Assembly: GCA_029263395.1 (NCBI GenBank)
Contig: JAJCXO010000277.1
Coordinates: forward strand, 1 to 37,197
Direction: 5' to 3'
DNA length: 37,197 bases
Origin: Acidobacteriota bacterium
GTDB taxonomy: Bacteria > Acidobacteriota > Thermoanaerobaculia > Multivoradales > J023
Shown: positions 14,010 to 21,903 of the stretch, piece by piece
Position numbering within the stretch: position 1 is the first letter of the stretch
How the letters are laid out: each line of letters starts with the position of its first letter
Made by a program: the position numbers and the translations under genes
Notes under the pieces: model-generated
The model's database searches: none
What the model was told of the DNA's origin: nothing
What the model saw: the letters and a program-made list of their open reading frames with translations, nothing else

Positions 14010-16610
14010 TTGGCCCGAAATGCCAGCGACAAGAGGTTCGAGATTTCTCTCGGCACCTGGATCTTTCTGATCATCGGGCTGCTCGTCCTGCTGACCGCGG
14101 GCGGGGCTTCGGTGGCCACGTGGATTCTCGGAGAACGATTCGCCGAAAGCTCCGCGACCAAGGCTCTGGAGGCTAGCCAGTCGACCCAGATCGTACTCCA
14201 GCAGGAGCGTTATCGACGCCTACAGCTAATCTCGAGAATTTTCGCCACCGACCGCCTGTTGACTTCCTACCTAGCGGATGCCGCGGAAGCCCGAGACCCA
14301 GTGTCGATTCTCGATGCTCTCGAGGAGTACCAAAACCTCCTGACGTTCGACCTGGCCGTAGTTCTCGATCAGCACGGGATCGTGCTCGGACGCACCGATG
14401 ACCGTCAAGCCTTTGGTGAGGACCTCTCAGGCGATCCAATTATCGCGGCCGCCCTGGAAGAAAAGCAGGCCTTTGGCGTCTGGCAGCAGGACCAGGACCT
14501 CTTTCACGCGGTGGCACTGCCGCTGGTGCGCAATTTTGACCAAGTCGGTTTCATCGTCGTCGCCTTGTCGATCAACGAGGCCCTGGCTCGCCAGATACAA
14601 CGCATCGGCGATGCCGATACGGTTTTCCTGATCAACTCGCCAACCGGGCCGGCGGTAGCGGCATCAACTCTTGATCCGGCCGCGGCAGCAGAACTCGTCT
14701 CTGGCCTGCGTCTCAAAGGGGAAATCCTCGGTCGGGTGACTCAGCGCGGAGAAACCGCCAACCGCGTCGACATCACTCTCCAAGAGCGCGATTGGGTGGC
14801 TTTTCTCGCACCTCTACGTGACGCTGCCGACAGATCTCTGGGCGCGATCATCACCTTGACCTCCTTCGACGAACGTCTCTCAGACTACCGTCTCCTGCAG
14901 CTCCTTCTAGCTGGCCTCGGGATCGCTGCCATGATTGCCGGCCTGTTGTTTTCGCAGGTCCTTTCGCGTCGATCTCTCAGACCTCTCGGGCAACTGGCGG
15001 ATGCAGCGCAACGGGCGAGTCAGGGTGATTATTCGGCTCCGTTACCAGCTGGTGGCCCAGGCCATATCGGACAACTCAGAAATTCTCTCGACGGCCTGTT
15101 CGAGGATCTCAGTGGCCAGCAGTCTCTCGACCTCTACGTCTCACGGGTGCAACGCTACCTTCCCGAGCCCGACAAAGGATCGACCCTAGCAAAGGCACAA
15201 GCTCGCCCGACCATCCTGCTAGCGGTCGAAATGCGACGGTTCGCCAATCCCAAGATCGGCTACGATCCAGAGGAGAATCTCGGCCGGTTGTCGCGCGATT
15301 TGCGACGTATCTCGACCGTCGCCAGCTCGCGCCAAGGCCGCCTCGACGCGGTGTATGGACACCGAGCGTTAGTGCTCTTCGATAGTGAAGGGGCACCGTT
15401 TCGTGCGCTTACGGCAGCAACCGAAATCCTCCACATGTTGTCTGAACGCGAGAACGTTTTTGACGAAGTTGAGCCACCCGTGGTGGCGCTGGCCGGTGGG
15501 TCCGTCGTCACCGGCTCGGTGGTGTGGGGAGATCGCCCGACGTCCGCCGTCGCCGGATTGCCAGTTCAGCTGCTCGAGTCGCTGCTCCGAGAGGCAACTC
15601 CGGGCGAGATTTATCTTTCCAAGAATATCCACGCTTTGCTCGCTGAGCTGTTTCAGAGCAGGAACGTCGAGGCCCGGGCACAACGCGGCTTGCTCAGTCC
15701 ACAGCCGCTGTTTGTGCTGACCGGCGAGATGGCCGCACAGGCGACCGGTTTCACGCCGACACCCTCCGCGGCTTCCCCGATAACAGATGAACGACGAAAT
15801 GTTTCCGATATTCAGCCAGGCGTCGTGCTCGGCGGCAGGTACGAGGTGATGGCCGAGTTCGGAGTCGGGCGGATGGGCTCGATTTTCAAAGCTCAAGACC
15901 GCGATCTTGGAGACATGGTGGTCTTGAAGATGCTCAGGCCTGAAGTCACAGCGGACTCCGCAAGGTTCGACCTGTTGATGCGGGTTGTGCAACAGGCCCG
16001 CAACCTGAGACACCCCAATGTGCTGGATGTTCTCGACTTCGGCGAAGTTGAAGGCATGCCCTATATTTCAGTGCAGTTCGTGCGCGCCTTGACGCTGCGA
16101 TACTTGCTCGAACAGGGTGGCAAACTGGACACCGCCGCAGCTCTCTACCTTGCACGACAGATCGGATGGGGATTAGCCGCGGCCCACCGAGAGAATCTGC
16201 TGCACCTCGGCTTGAAACCGGAGAACATCCTGGTCGAGCCTCAAGGCCGCGCCAAAGTGATGGACTTCGGTCTCTCTGCTGCGGCCACTGAAGTGACCTC
16301 CGCTGCGTCCTACCTAGCCCCCGAGCAGCTCGATGGGCGGGGCGGAGACGCTAGAACGGATATCTACGCAATGGGTGCCTTGCTCTATGAGTTACTCAGT
16401 GGCCAGGCGCCCTATCCGGGCTCGACAGTGGATGAGATTCGCCAGCAACATCTGATGCAAGACCCCACGCCGTTGGGCGCAATCATCGAAGATTCACTGC
16501 CAGAGCTCGAGCAGGTTATCGCGCGCTGCCTGAGCAAAGCGCCGGAGAGCCGCTATAGCTCCTTCGACGAGTTCTTGGCTGCACTCGCAAGTCTGCGCGA
16601 TGTTGCATGA
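14010..16610 (+). CDS. membrane sensor with HAMP, cyclase-like and pseudokinase domains
   Basis: An 866-residue receptor. TM1 is at residues 13-40, an extracytoplasmic sensor domain at about 41-290, TM2 at about 296-318 and HAMP at about 319-370. A class III cyclase-like domain (about 395-570) lacks obvious metal aspartates. A Ser/Thr kinase-like domain spans about 609-865. In it the glycine loop (GVGRMG), K640 and DFG (752-754) are kept, but the HRDLKPEN motif reads HLGLKPEN (732-739), so the catalytic Asp is Gly. The alpha-C Glu position appears to be Val by eye. It is therefore probably a pseudokinase that may bind nucleotide and signal without phosphotransfer. The TTG start is chosen because GGGAG lies 6 bp upstream and the membrane helix follows at once. 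It is divergent from the SpoIIE-type phosphatase. Confidence 0.85.
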   Translation: MARNASDKRFEISLGTWIFLIIGLLVLLTAGGASVATWILGERFAESSATKALEASQSTQIVLQQERYRRLQLISRIFATDRLLTSYLADAAEARDPVSILDALEEYQNLLTFDLAVVLDQHGIVLGRTDDRQAFGEDLSGDPIIAAALEEKQAFGVWQQDQDLFHAVALPLVRNFDQVGFIVVALSINEALARQIQRIGDADTVFLINSPTGPAVAASTLDPAAAAELVSGLRLKGEILGRVTQRGETANRVDITLQERDWVAFLAPLRDAADRSLGAIITLTSFDERLSDYRLLQLLLAGLGIAAMIAGLLFSQVLSRRSLRPLGQLADAAQRASQGDYSAPLPAGGPGHIGQLRNSLDGLFEDLSGQQSLDLYVSRVQRYLPEPDKGSTLAKAQARPTILLAVEMRRFANPKIGYDPEENLGRLSRDLRRISTVASSRQGRLDAVYGHRALVLFDSEGAPFRALTAATEILHMLSERENVFDEVEPPVVALAGGSVVTGSVVWGDRPTSAVAGLPVQLLESLLREATPGEIYLSKNIHALLAELFQSRNVEARAQRGLLSPQPLFVLTGEMAAQATGFTPTPSAASPITDERRNVSDIQPGVVLGGRYEVMAEFGVGRMGSIFKAQDRDLGDMVVLKMLRPEVTADSARFDLLMRVVQQARNLRHPNVLDVLDFGEVEGMPYISVQFVRALTLRYLLEQGGKLDTAAALYLARQIGWGLAAAHRENLLHLGLKPENILVEPQGRAKVMDFGLSAAATEVTSAASYLAPEQLDGRGGDARTDIYAMGALLYELLSGQAPYPGSTVDEIRQQHLMQDPTPLGAIIEDSLPELEQVIARCLSKAPESRYSSFDEFLAALASLRDVA

Positions 16611-16617
16611 GCCTTTA

Positions 16618-16652
16618 GCTATCGGATTGACCAAGGTTTTTGCACCGATAGC
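16618..16652. terminator. 8-bp inverted repeat after the receptor gene
   Basis: GCTATCGG (16618-16625) and CCGATAGC (16645-16652) are perfect complements with a 19-nt loop that contains TTTTT. The element begins 8 nt after the receptor stop codon. Position suggests a terminator or a 3'-end structure; there is no T-run after the stem. Confidence 0.35.
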
Positions 16653-16679
16653 CGCAAGTTCTCAGCGTGCCAGGTGTTT

Positions 16680-16696
16680 CACCAAGTGAGTTGGTG
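16680..16696. promoter_or_regulatory. inverted repeat upstream of the ECF sigma gene
   Basis: CACCAA (16680-16685) and TTGGTG (16691-16696) flank GTGAG, 32 bp before the preferred ATG of the sigma gene. It may be an operator or a leader hairpin. Confidence 0.3.
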
Positions 16697-16728
16697 TGCC
16701 GCTGAAATGGCCACCACCGGAACCTGCG

Positions 16729-17334
16729 ATGACGGAGAGCCCCCAGGAACACGAGCATGATCCCGATCGAGACATCCTGGATAGGGTGGCCGGCGGCGAC
16801 ATCGAGTCGTTTGCTGTTCTGGTTGGGCGCCACGAACAACGCCTCGTGGGCTTGTGTGAGCGAATGCTGCACCACCCGGAGGAAGCGCGTGACGCTGCAC
16901 AAGAAGTGTTCCTCAAGGTCTTCCGCAAGGCAGGGACCTACCGTCCTCGGGGTAAGGTCTACACATGGCTGTATCGCATTGCAGTCAATCACTGCCTGAA
17001 CTTGCTGCGTCGCCGCAAGCTGGCAAAATTCTTGTCCTTCGGCGAGGCCGGCGGAACACAACCCGATTACGGAGACGACCACACCACTTTCGATCCAGAA
17101 GACTCGGCTCCTGATGCAGAAAACCGTTTGGCCTCGAAGCGACGATGGCACGAAACACGACGCCAGATCGACGCTTTGCCTTCCGGTCAGCGCGCTGTTC
17201 TGGTGTTAGCAAAATTCGAAAACCTCTCCTACCGTGAAATCGCAGAAGTTTTGGAGATCACCGAAGGTGCAGTCGAGAGCAGATTGTTCCGAGCCATGCA
17301 ACGGCTGAGAGCACCGCAAGAAAACCGAGAGTGA
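16729..17334 (+). CDS. RpoE-like ECF sigma factor
   Basis: A 201-residue sigma-70-family factor with only regions 2 and 4. Region 2 has EEARDAAQEVFLKVFRKA and KVYTWLYRIAVNHCLN (about residues 50-95). Region 4 has LPSGQRAVLVLAKFE, then the helix-turn-helix SYREIAEVLEITEGAVESRL (about 145-190). An acidic linker of about 35 residues joins them. The ATG at 16729 is used; a GTG at 16696 would add a proline-rich 11-residue extension not typical of the family. The next two genes encode a single-pass membrane protein and a periplasmic Spy-like protein. This order is typical of an ECF factor held by a membrane anti-sigma factor. It probably responds to an envelope signal and may autoregulate. Confidence 0.93.
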   Translation: MTESPQEHEHDPDRDILDRVAGGDIESFAVLVGRHEQRLVGLCERMLHHPEEARDAAQEVFLKVFRKAGTYRPRGKVYTWLYRIAVNHCLNLLRRRKLAKFLSFGEAGGTQPDYGDDHTTFDPEDSAPDAENRLASKRRWHETRRQIDALPSGQRAVLVLAKFENLSYREIAEVLEITEGAVESRLFRAMQRLRAPQENRE

Positions 17335-17362
17335 TGTGTTTCACTCCCAAGAGGCCAACGCC

Positions 17363-17902
17363 ATGAACCACGACAAGCGACAACTGATGCGTCTCCTGCA
17401 TGGAGAGCTGACAACAGAGGAAGCTGCACAGCTCGAGGCAAGGATCGAAGGTGACGACGAGTTGCGTGCGGCCTATGAGCACCTCGCGTCGACTTGGCAC
17501 AGCCTTGAACTGCCGACACCTCAACCGGTCCCACTCGAGTTTTCCAACAAGATCGGAGCCGCCGCGAAACAGCAGCTCGAGCTCGGATTGGGGCCCCTGC
17601 CAGCGCCGAGATGGTTTCGGACGGTGGCCGCAACAGCTCTCAGCACCGGCATCATCCTGGGGCTGTTGTTGGGAGGTACCTTCAGTGAAGCCGGGCTGAC
17701 AGCAGACTCGGCCCTTCAGGCTGGGGTCTTTCAGGTTGACGGCCTTAAGGTTGAGTCTCTGCAGGCTGAACTCGATCTCGGCCCACTCAGCCTGGCAGAA
17801 ATCTACTGGTTGTCGGTTGATGATCAGGAACTGCTGTTCACCGAGTCGGCGACAGACGAAGCACCAGCCACCACGACTTCGCCGGGAGGCTCGGTGCCGT
17901 GA
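17363..17902 (+). CDS. single-pass membrane anti-sigma factor (putative)
   Basis: A 179-residue protein starting 28 bp after the sigma gene. The N-terminal 60 residues are charged and helical (LMRLLHGELTTEEAAQLEARI), as in anti-sigma domains. One membrane helix lies at about residues 91-112, and a C-terminal extracytoplasmic tail of about 65 residues follows. The H-x3-C-x2-C zinc motif of many anti-sigma factors is absent, so this would be a non-zinc type. An ATG at 17363 with AAGAGG upstream is preferred to the GTG at 17336. The tail contains four 5-residue repeats (LQAGV, FQVDG, LKVES, LQAEL). The GTGA overlap with the next gene suggests a coupled unit. Function is inferred from topology and position. 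Confidence 0.75.
   Translation: MNHDKRQLMRLLHGELTTEEAAQLEARIEGDDELRAAYEHLASTWHSLELPTPQPVPLEFSNKIGAAAKQQLELGLGPLPAPRWFRTVAATALSTGIILGLLLGGTFSEAGLTADSALQAGVFQVDGLKVESLQAELDLGPLSLAEIYWLSVDDQELLFTESATDEAPATTTSPGGSVP
17714..17773 (+). repeat. 15-bp in-frame repeat in the anti-sigma gene
   Basis: Four 15-bp units start at 17714, 17729, 17744 and 17759, each with a core close to TNCAGGYTGA. They encode [LF]-[QK]-[AV]-x-x repeats in the predicted extracytoplasmic tail, which could form a small beta-solenoid-like strip. Confidence 0.5.
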
Positions 17903-18543
17903 AACGCCGGTGGCTTACGATTCTGCTGCTGATCTCTGTGGGTCTCAACGTAGGCCTGTTTGCTAGTCGCATCTTGCGGAAACCGGCAGAGGGAGTCGAT
18001 ACCGGCGAGCGAACAGTCGACAAGACTCGAGAGGCCACTGAGCGACTACCTAAAGTTGTTCAACGCATGGCACGGGAGCTTGGTCTCGAAGGAGCCAAAC
18101 GCGATGCCTTCGTAGATATTCAACGGGGATTCTTCGAGCAGACGATGGCGGCGCGAGGGCGTATGGCTAGTCTCCAGCTCGAAATCCGTCGCGAGATCAC
18201 CTCCACCGAGCCTAATCGCGACACGCTCGACGTCCTGCTGATCGAGCTTTCGGAAGCCCACACCGATCTCGAGCGAGCCTTTGTCAACAACTTGCTCGAT
18301 TCTCGAGAGTTGCTCGATGCCGAGCAGGAACGGCTTTTCATGCGATTCCTGCGCCGCATGCGCCACGTCCGCTCCGACCTCGAACGACGGTTTCGCGAAC
18401 GCTGGCAATCAGAGCTCGGTGGACGACAGCGACGACGCCCAACTCACAGACGTGCGCGACCGCCGGCCGAGAACGTCGAGCCCGAGGTTCGCCCGGACAA
18501 CTCTTCGTCGTCGGAGAGCACCGGACCCAATCCCTCGCGATAG
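17899..18543 (+). CDS. Spy/CpxP- or CnrX-like periplasmic protein
   Basis: A 214-residue protein with an N-terminal membrane anchor or uncleaved signal (residues 4-24). After it comes a long, highly charged alpha-helical region (about 45-170) of the heavy-metal-resistance/Spy type: LGLEGAKRDAFVDIQRGFFEQ, then EIRREIT and LLDAEQERLFMRFLRRM. The C-terminus is a disordered Arg/Pro/Ser tail. In CnrYXH-type systems a protein of this fold senses metal in the periplasm and controls the anti-sigma factor. Here a His cluster for metal is not evident, so the ligand is unknown and a chaperone role is equally possible. The GTG start overlaps the anti-sigma stop (GTGA). Confidence 0.78.
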   Translation: MKRRWLTILLLISVGLNVGLFASRILRKPAEGVDTGERTVDKTREATERLPKVVQRMARELGLEGAKRDAFVDIQRGFFEQTMAARGRMASLQLEIRREITSTEPNRDTLDVLLIELSEAHTDLERAFVNNLLDSRELLDAEQERLFMRFLRRMRHVRSDLERRFRERWQSELGGRQRRRPTHRRARPPAENVEPEVRPDNSSSSESTGPNPSR

Positions 18544-18569
18544 TCCACCGCCAGCCTGCGGACAAAGCT

Positions 18570-18587
18570 GCCCCGGCTCGACGGGGC
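18570..18587 (+). terminator. GC-rich hairpin after the sigma triad
   Basis: GCCCCG (18570-18575) pairs with CGGGGC (18582-18587) over a 6-nt loop, 27 nt after the stop of the Spy-like gene. It has no T-tract. It could be a weak terminator or an mRNA 3'-end barrier. Confidence 0.35.
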
Positions 18588-18599
18588 TAATGCAGAGGA

Positions 18600-18836
18600 T
18601 TGAGGAGAAGCGTTGCTTTGCTTTCGTTAGGGCTTACGGCCCTAGCGCTCTTCTCGTTTAGACCCGGCGTCGGCAGAGCTCACGTCCGGCGCGTGGTCGA
18701 GGGCACTCTCTCGGTCGGCTCAACCGACCCGTGGGAAGGTGCTGCCGACCTCGTTTTGCAGAATTCGCAACAAAGTTCAACTTTGATGATCCTGTTCTTC
18801 CACCAATCCCGAGGATTGAAACATAGCGGCAAATGA
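18600..18836 (+). CDS. small putative secreted protein (uncertain)
   Basis: A 78-residue frame starting with TTG. Its beginning looks like a Sec signal (RRSVALLSLGLTALALF, possible cleavage after GRA near residue 27). A mature part of about 50 residues with no known motif follows. AGAGGA lies just upstream of the TTG. It fills most of the gap between the Spy-like gene and the repeat protein, which otherwise has no gene. The atypical start and lack of any family make this tentative; it may be a decayed gene. Confidence 0.35.
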   Translation: MRRSVALLSLGLTALALFSFRPGVGRAHVRRVVEGTLSVGSTDPWEGAADLVLQNSQQSSTLMILFFHQSRGLKHSGK

Positions 18837-18914
18837 GGTGGCCACCCCAATCCGCAAGATCTGACAATTCATTGCGACGGGGGGCAATGCCCGCAAACAA
18901 GGGGAAGAAGAGCC

Positions 18915-19220
18915 ATGACTATTCACAAAGAGATCGTCCAAACGACCTTCTGCAGCCTCCTTTTCGTGACCTGTTTCGCCATCCTGAGCTCCACCGGCGA
19001 GACCACCTTAGCGATGGATTTTCGAGGATTAGCCGCGTCGAGCATTTTTTTGACTCCGAGCCCATCCGCTGATCCCGAACAGATCGAGATCGAACCCGAA
19101 GGCTTCAAGCTGGCAGCCGATCCCGAACAGATCGAGATCGAACCCGAAGGCTTCAAGCTGGCAGCCGATCCCGAACAGATCGAGATCGAACCCGAAGGCT
19201 TCAAACTGGTCCTGGTCTAG
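18915..19220 (+). CDS. small exported protein with three 16-residue repeats
   Basis: A 101-residue protein of no family I recognise. A basic start and hydrophobic stretch (about residues 9-27) suggest a signal peptide or membrane anchor. Residues 28-51 form a linker, and three tandem copies of ADPEQIEIEPEGFKLA fill residues 52-99. The last copy ends in V and is followed by LV and the stop. Unit 1 starts GCT instead of GCC, and unit 3 differs by AAA for AAG and GTC for GCA, so the duplication looks recent or homogenised. A good ribosome binding site (GGGAAGAAGAG) precedes the ATG, which supports real translation. It lies downstream of the sigma/anti-sigma/Spy-like genes and could be a target of that sigma factor, though this is not shown. 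Confidence 0.7.
   Translation: MTIHKEIVQTTFCSLLFVTCFAILSSTGETTLAMDFRGLAASSIFLTPSPSADPEQIEIEPEGFKLAADPEQIEIEPEGFKLAADPEQIEIEPEGFKLVLV
19068..19211 (+). repeat. three nearly identical 48-bp tandem repeats
   Basis: Units at 19068-19115, 19116-19163 and 19164-19211 are in frame and 48 bp each. Units 1 and 2 differ at one base; unit 3 differs at a few bases near its 3' end. This is the cleanest repeat in the window. Confidence 0.97.
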
Positions 19221-19482
19221 ATCCCATCCAATGACACGCCTAGAGCTCGGTCGGCCTTGTGGGCTGCGCCGCAGCTCCAGAACTCGCCGGATCTGTTACG
19301 AGAAGCCTAAGCTCTTTTGGTGCTATCGGTTACGGGATGCGAACAGGTGTGAAGCTCAAACATGCTCGCTGCTTGCTCGCTCCACAAGACCTCCCTCACT
19401 GAGCCGAAGATGGCAAAACTGGACGGGAACTAGTCTAGTGGCGGCCCACCGGAAAACACCATAGCGGTGGATCGAGGTGACT
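19221..19482. other. intergenic gap without a recognisable gene
   Basis: This 262-bp gap lies between the plus-strand repeat protein and the 3' end of the minus-strand kinase gene. Frames here are short or are shadows. A weak stem (CCACCG at 19446-19451 with CGGTGG at 19465-19470) lies near the kinase 3' end and could be part of a terminator. Nothing else stands out. Confidence 0.5.
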
Positions 19483-21903
19483 TCAACGAAGCGTTTCCGG
19501 TCCGACCTCCGCTCCGATCGCGACCTCGAACGTCTGGCTCCGCTCGGGATGTCCCCACGCATCATAAAGCTCAGCGATCCGTTGTCGAGATGCCCGTGTA
19601 TAGGCATGATCGCCTCGAACTTCTCGCAGATCTCGGTAGCCCTCGAGCAAGCAAGACTCCGCCTCTTCGAATCGACCTTCTTCGACCAGTAGCGCCCCGA
19701 GGTCACTCTTTGTGGCTGCAATTCTCCAATGTCCTGGCGGTTTGTCGCGACTCAAGACTTCGAAAACCCGCGTCAGAATCGCCCGGGCTGCAACCAAGTC
19801 ACCTTCCGCCAACAACAACAATCCCAGGTTGCGTTCACTCCACACAAGGTCGGCATGATCACTGGTTAGTCTTTGACGGAGTATCTCGAGAGCACGCTGA
19901 AAATGCCGCTCCGCTTGCCAGTGATCACCTTGCGCGAAACGAATACGTCCCAGAAGATCGAGGACCGAAGCAACATCCGTGTGGTCTGGACCGTAGGCGC
20001 GAAGCCGAATTGCCAGGGCTTCGCGCACCATCGGCTCCGCGGCCACGGAGTCTCCACGGGCGTGCAGAACCGCCCCGAGGCTGCGTAGACTTTTGGCTAC
20101 CTGAGGGTCATCACGACCCAGTAGTCGTTGACGGATCTCGAGGCCTTTTCTGTAGAACCCCTCGGCATCATCATAATCGCCGCGATAAAGCGAGATGGTT
20201 GCCAAGTTGTTGAGATTGACGACGTAATTGGGCGATGTGTCGCCTAATTGATCGCGCAGCATCAACGCTTCCCGCAGAGCCTTTTCTGCCGCATCATAGT
20301 CTCCACGCTCGAGATGTAAGGCTCCAAGATTGTTGAATCTGGCGGCGAGGCCGGAGAGGTCGTCAGGCCGCTGAACTTGCCACAGTTCCAACGACTCTCG
20401 CGAAACCTCTAGCGCTTTTTCCGAATTCCCGAGTGCATGGTGTATACGCCCTAACGTGGCCAGTAACTCAGCTTGTAACTCGGGCTCAGCCTCGAGCACC
20501 GTCAGCTCGTCGCGGACACGCTCAAGGGACCGGATGATGGTTGCATCATCCCGTCGGTCGGGATCAGCAATATTCAACAGCCCACGCAATACTTCTGTGA
20601 TGCGCTGCGCACGTTGGCGCTCGGTCTCGAGCCGCTGCTTCTCGCGTACCAGTAAACCTGTCGCCACCAGTAGCACGATCATCGCCGCACACAGTCCCCA
20701 CCGATGTCGGCGAAAGAACTTTCCCCCACGATAGAGCATCGTGCCCTTACGCGCGGTGACCGGCAAACCAGCCAGATGCCGACGAATATCTTCGGAGAAT
20801 TGCTCAACCGAGGCATAACGATGCTGGGGCTCCTTGCGCAACGCCTTCAACAAGATCGCATCGACATCACCCACCAGGCTCCGGCGGAGCTTGTCGACAT
20901 CTCCATCGCGCGAACGGCTCACCGACTCTGGTGTCCACCGTCGAATGCCGGCGGAGGTTCCGATCTCTTCGGTACGACCGACGACTAGGCTGGGTTTGAC
21001 CGGCTCTTGCTCGACGATACGCCATGCGATCTCCCCGAAGCGACAGCTTTCCACCCCACAGGGTAAGCGGCCCGCCAGCAGTCTGTAGAGCAGCGTCCCC
21101 AATGAGTAGATATCGCTGGCTGTAGTGATCGGCTGGCGCTTGACCTGCTCTGGGCTGGCGAAGCGCGGAGTCATCGGTTGCTCGTGCCCACGGGTGAGAT
21201 CACGACGCATCGCCTCTTCATCGTCCAACAACTTGGCGATGCCAAAATCGAGCAGCTTGGGCAAGCCTTCCGGGGTGATCAGGATGTTGCCCGGCTTGAG
21301 GTCACGGTGTACCACCAAGTTCTGATGTGCAAAAGCGAGTGCCGAGCACACGCCAAGAAACAGCTCTAATCGTTTCCGTGTAGACAGTTGATGGGTATCG
21401 CAGTACTCGTCGACCGGTACCCCTTCGACATACTCCATGACCAGGAATGGGCGTCCATCGTTTGTGGTACCGCCATCGAGCAGGCGAGCGATCGATGGAT
21501 GTTCGAGTCGGGCCAGGATCTGGCGCTCATTGTGAAATCGACGAACGGTCGCCTCGCTCACCAGGTCCCGTTGAAGTAGTTTCAACGCCACCTGCTTTTC
21601 GAAATCGTCCTGACGCACCGCCCGATAGACGGCCCCCATGCCACCGCGCCCAAGCAGGTCGAGAATCCGATAGGGCCCGATTCGTTTGCCTTTCTCGAGC
21701 ATCGATTCGGCATCGAGCGGCACCGCCGGCTCGGGCAGAAAACCTTCGGCTTCCTCTTCCAGATCAAGCAAAGACTCGACTTCACGACGTAAGGCAGCAT
21801 CGTTACCGCAAGCTTGCCCAAGGAACGCCGGCCTCGACCCAGGCGGCTCCGAGAGTGTTGCATCGAGCAACTCCATCACGCGCCGCTGACGAGTCTTCGT
21901 CAC
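19483..21903 (-). CDS. receptor-type Ser/Thr protein kinase with TPR repeats
   Basis: An 806-residue PknB-type kinase. The N-terminal helical segment (residues 1-60) is typical of the TPR-kinase family in Acidobacteriota. The kinase domain spans about residues 76-375 with LGRGGMGAVY, the VALK lysine, an alpha-C Glu (NERQILARLEHP), HRDLKPGNIL (about 199-208), DFGIAKLL and ASPEQ. All catalytic residues are present, so it should be active. One membrane helix (about 400-418) precedes an extracytoplasmic-side TPR array (about 470-790) of the kinesin-light-chain-like kind. The GTG start shares one base with the TAG stop of the ECF sigma gene upstream (TAGTG), so translation is probably coupled and the sigma factor may be its partner. 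Confidence 0.93.
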   Translation of the reverse strand: MTKTRQRRVMELLDATLSEPPGSRPAFLGQACGNDAALRREVESLLDLEEEAEGFLPEPAVPLDAESMLEKGKRIGPYRILDLLGRGGMGAVYRAVRQDDFEKQVALKLLQRDLVSEATVRRFHNERQILARLEHPSIARLLDGGTTNDGRPFLVMEYVEGVPVDEYCDTHQLSTRKRLELFLGVCSALAFAHQNLVVHRDLKPGNILITPEGLPKLLDFGIAKLLDDEEAMRRDLTRGHEQPMTPRFASPEQVKRQPITTASDIYSLGTLLYRLLAGRLPCGVESCRFGEIAWRIVEQEPVKPSLVVGRTEEIGTSAGIRRWTPESVSRSRDGDVDKLRRSLVGDVDAILLKALRKEPQHRYASVEQFSEDIRRHLAGLPVTARKGTMLYRGGKFFRRHRWGLCAAMIVLLVATGLLVREKQRLETERQRAQRITEVLRGLLNIADPDRRDDATIIRSLERVRDELTVLEAEPELQAELLATLGRIHHALGNSEKALEVSRESLELWQVQRPDDLSGLAARFNNLGALHLERGDYDAAEKALREALMLRDQLGDTSPNYVVNLNNLATISLYRGDYDDAEGFYRKGLEIRQRLLGRDDPQVAKSLRSLGAVLHARGDSVAAEPMVREALAIRLRAYGPDHTDVASVLDLLGRIRFAQGDHWQAERHFQRALEILRQRLTSDHADLVWSERNLGLLLLAEGDLVAARAILTRVFEVLSRDKPPGHWRIAATKSDLGALLVEEGRFEEAESCLLEGYRDLREVRGDHAYTRASRQRIAELYDAWGHPERSQTFEVAIGAEVGPETLR

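Noticed and set aside
18281-18661. 126-residue plus-strand frame across the Spy-like gene end
   Set aside because: It lies mostly inside the Spy-like gene in another frame and continues without any motif.
19467-20213. 248-residue plus-strand frame over the kinase 3' end
   Set aside because: It overlaps the TPR region of the minus-strand kinase; the TPR periodicity is on the other strand and this frame is Arg/Pro-rich.
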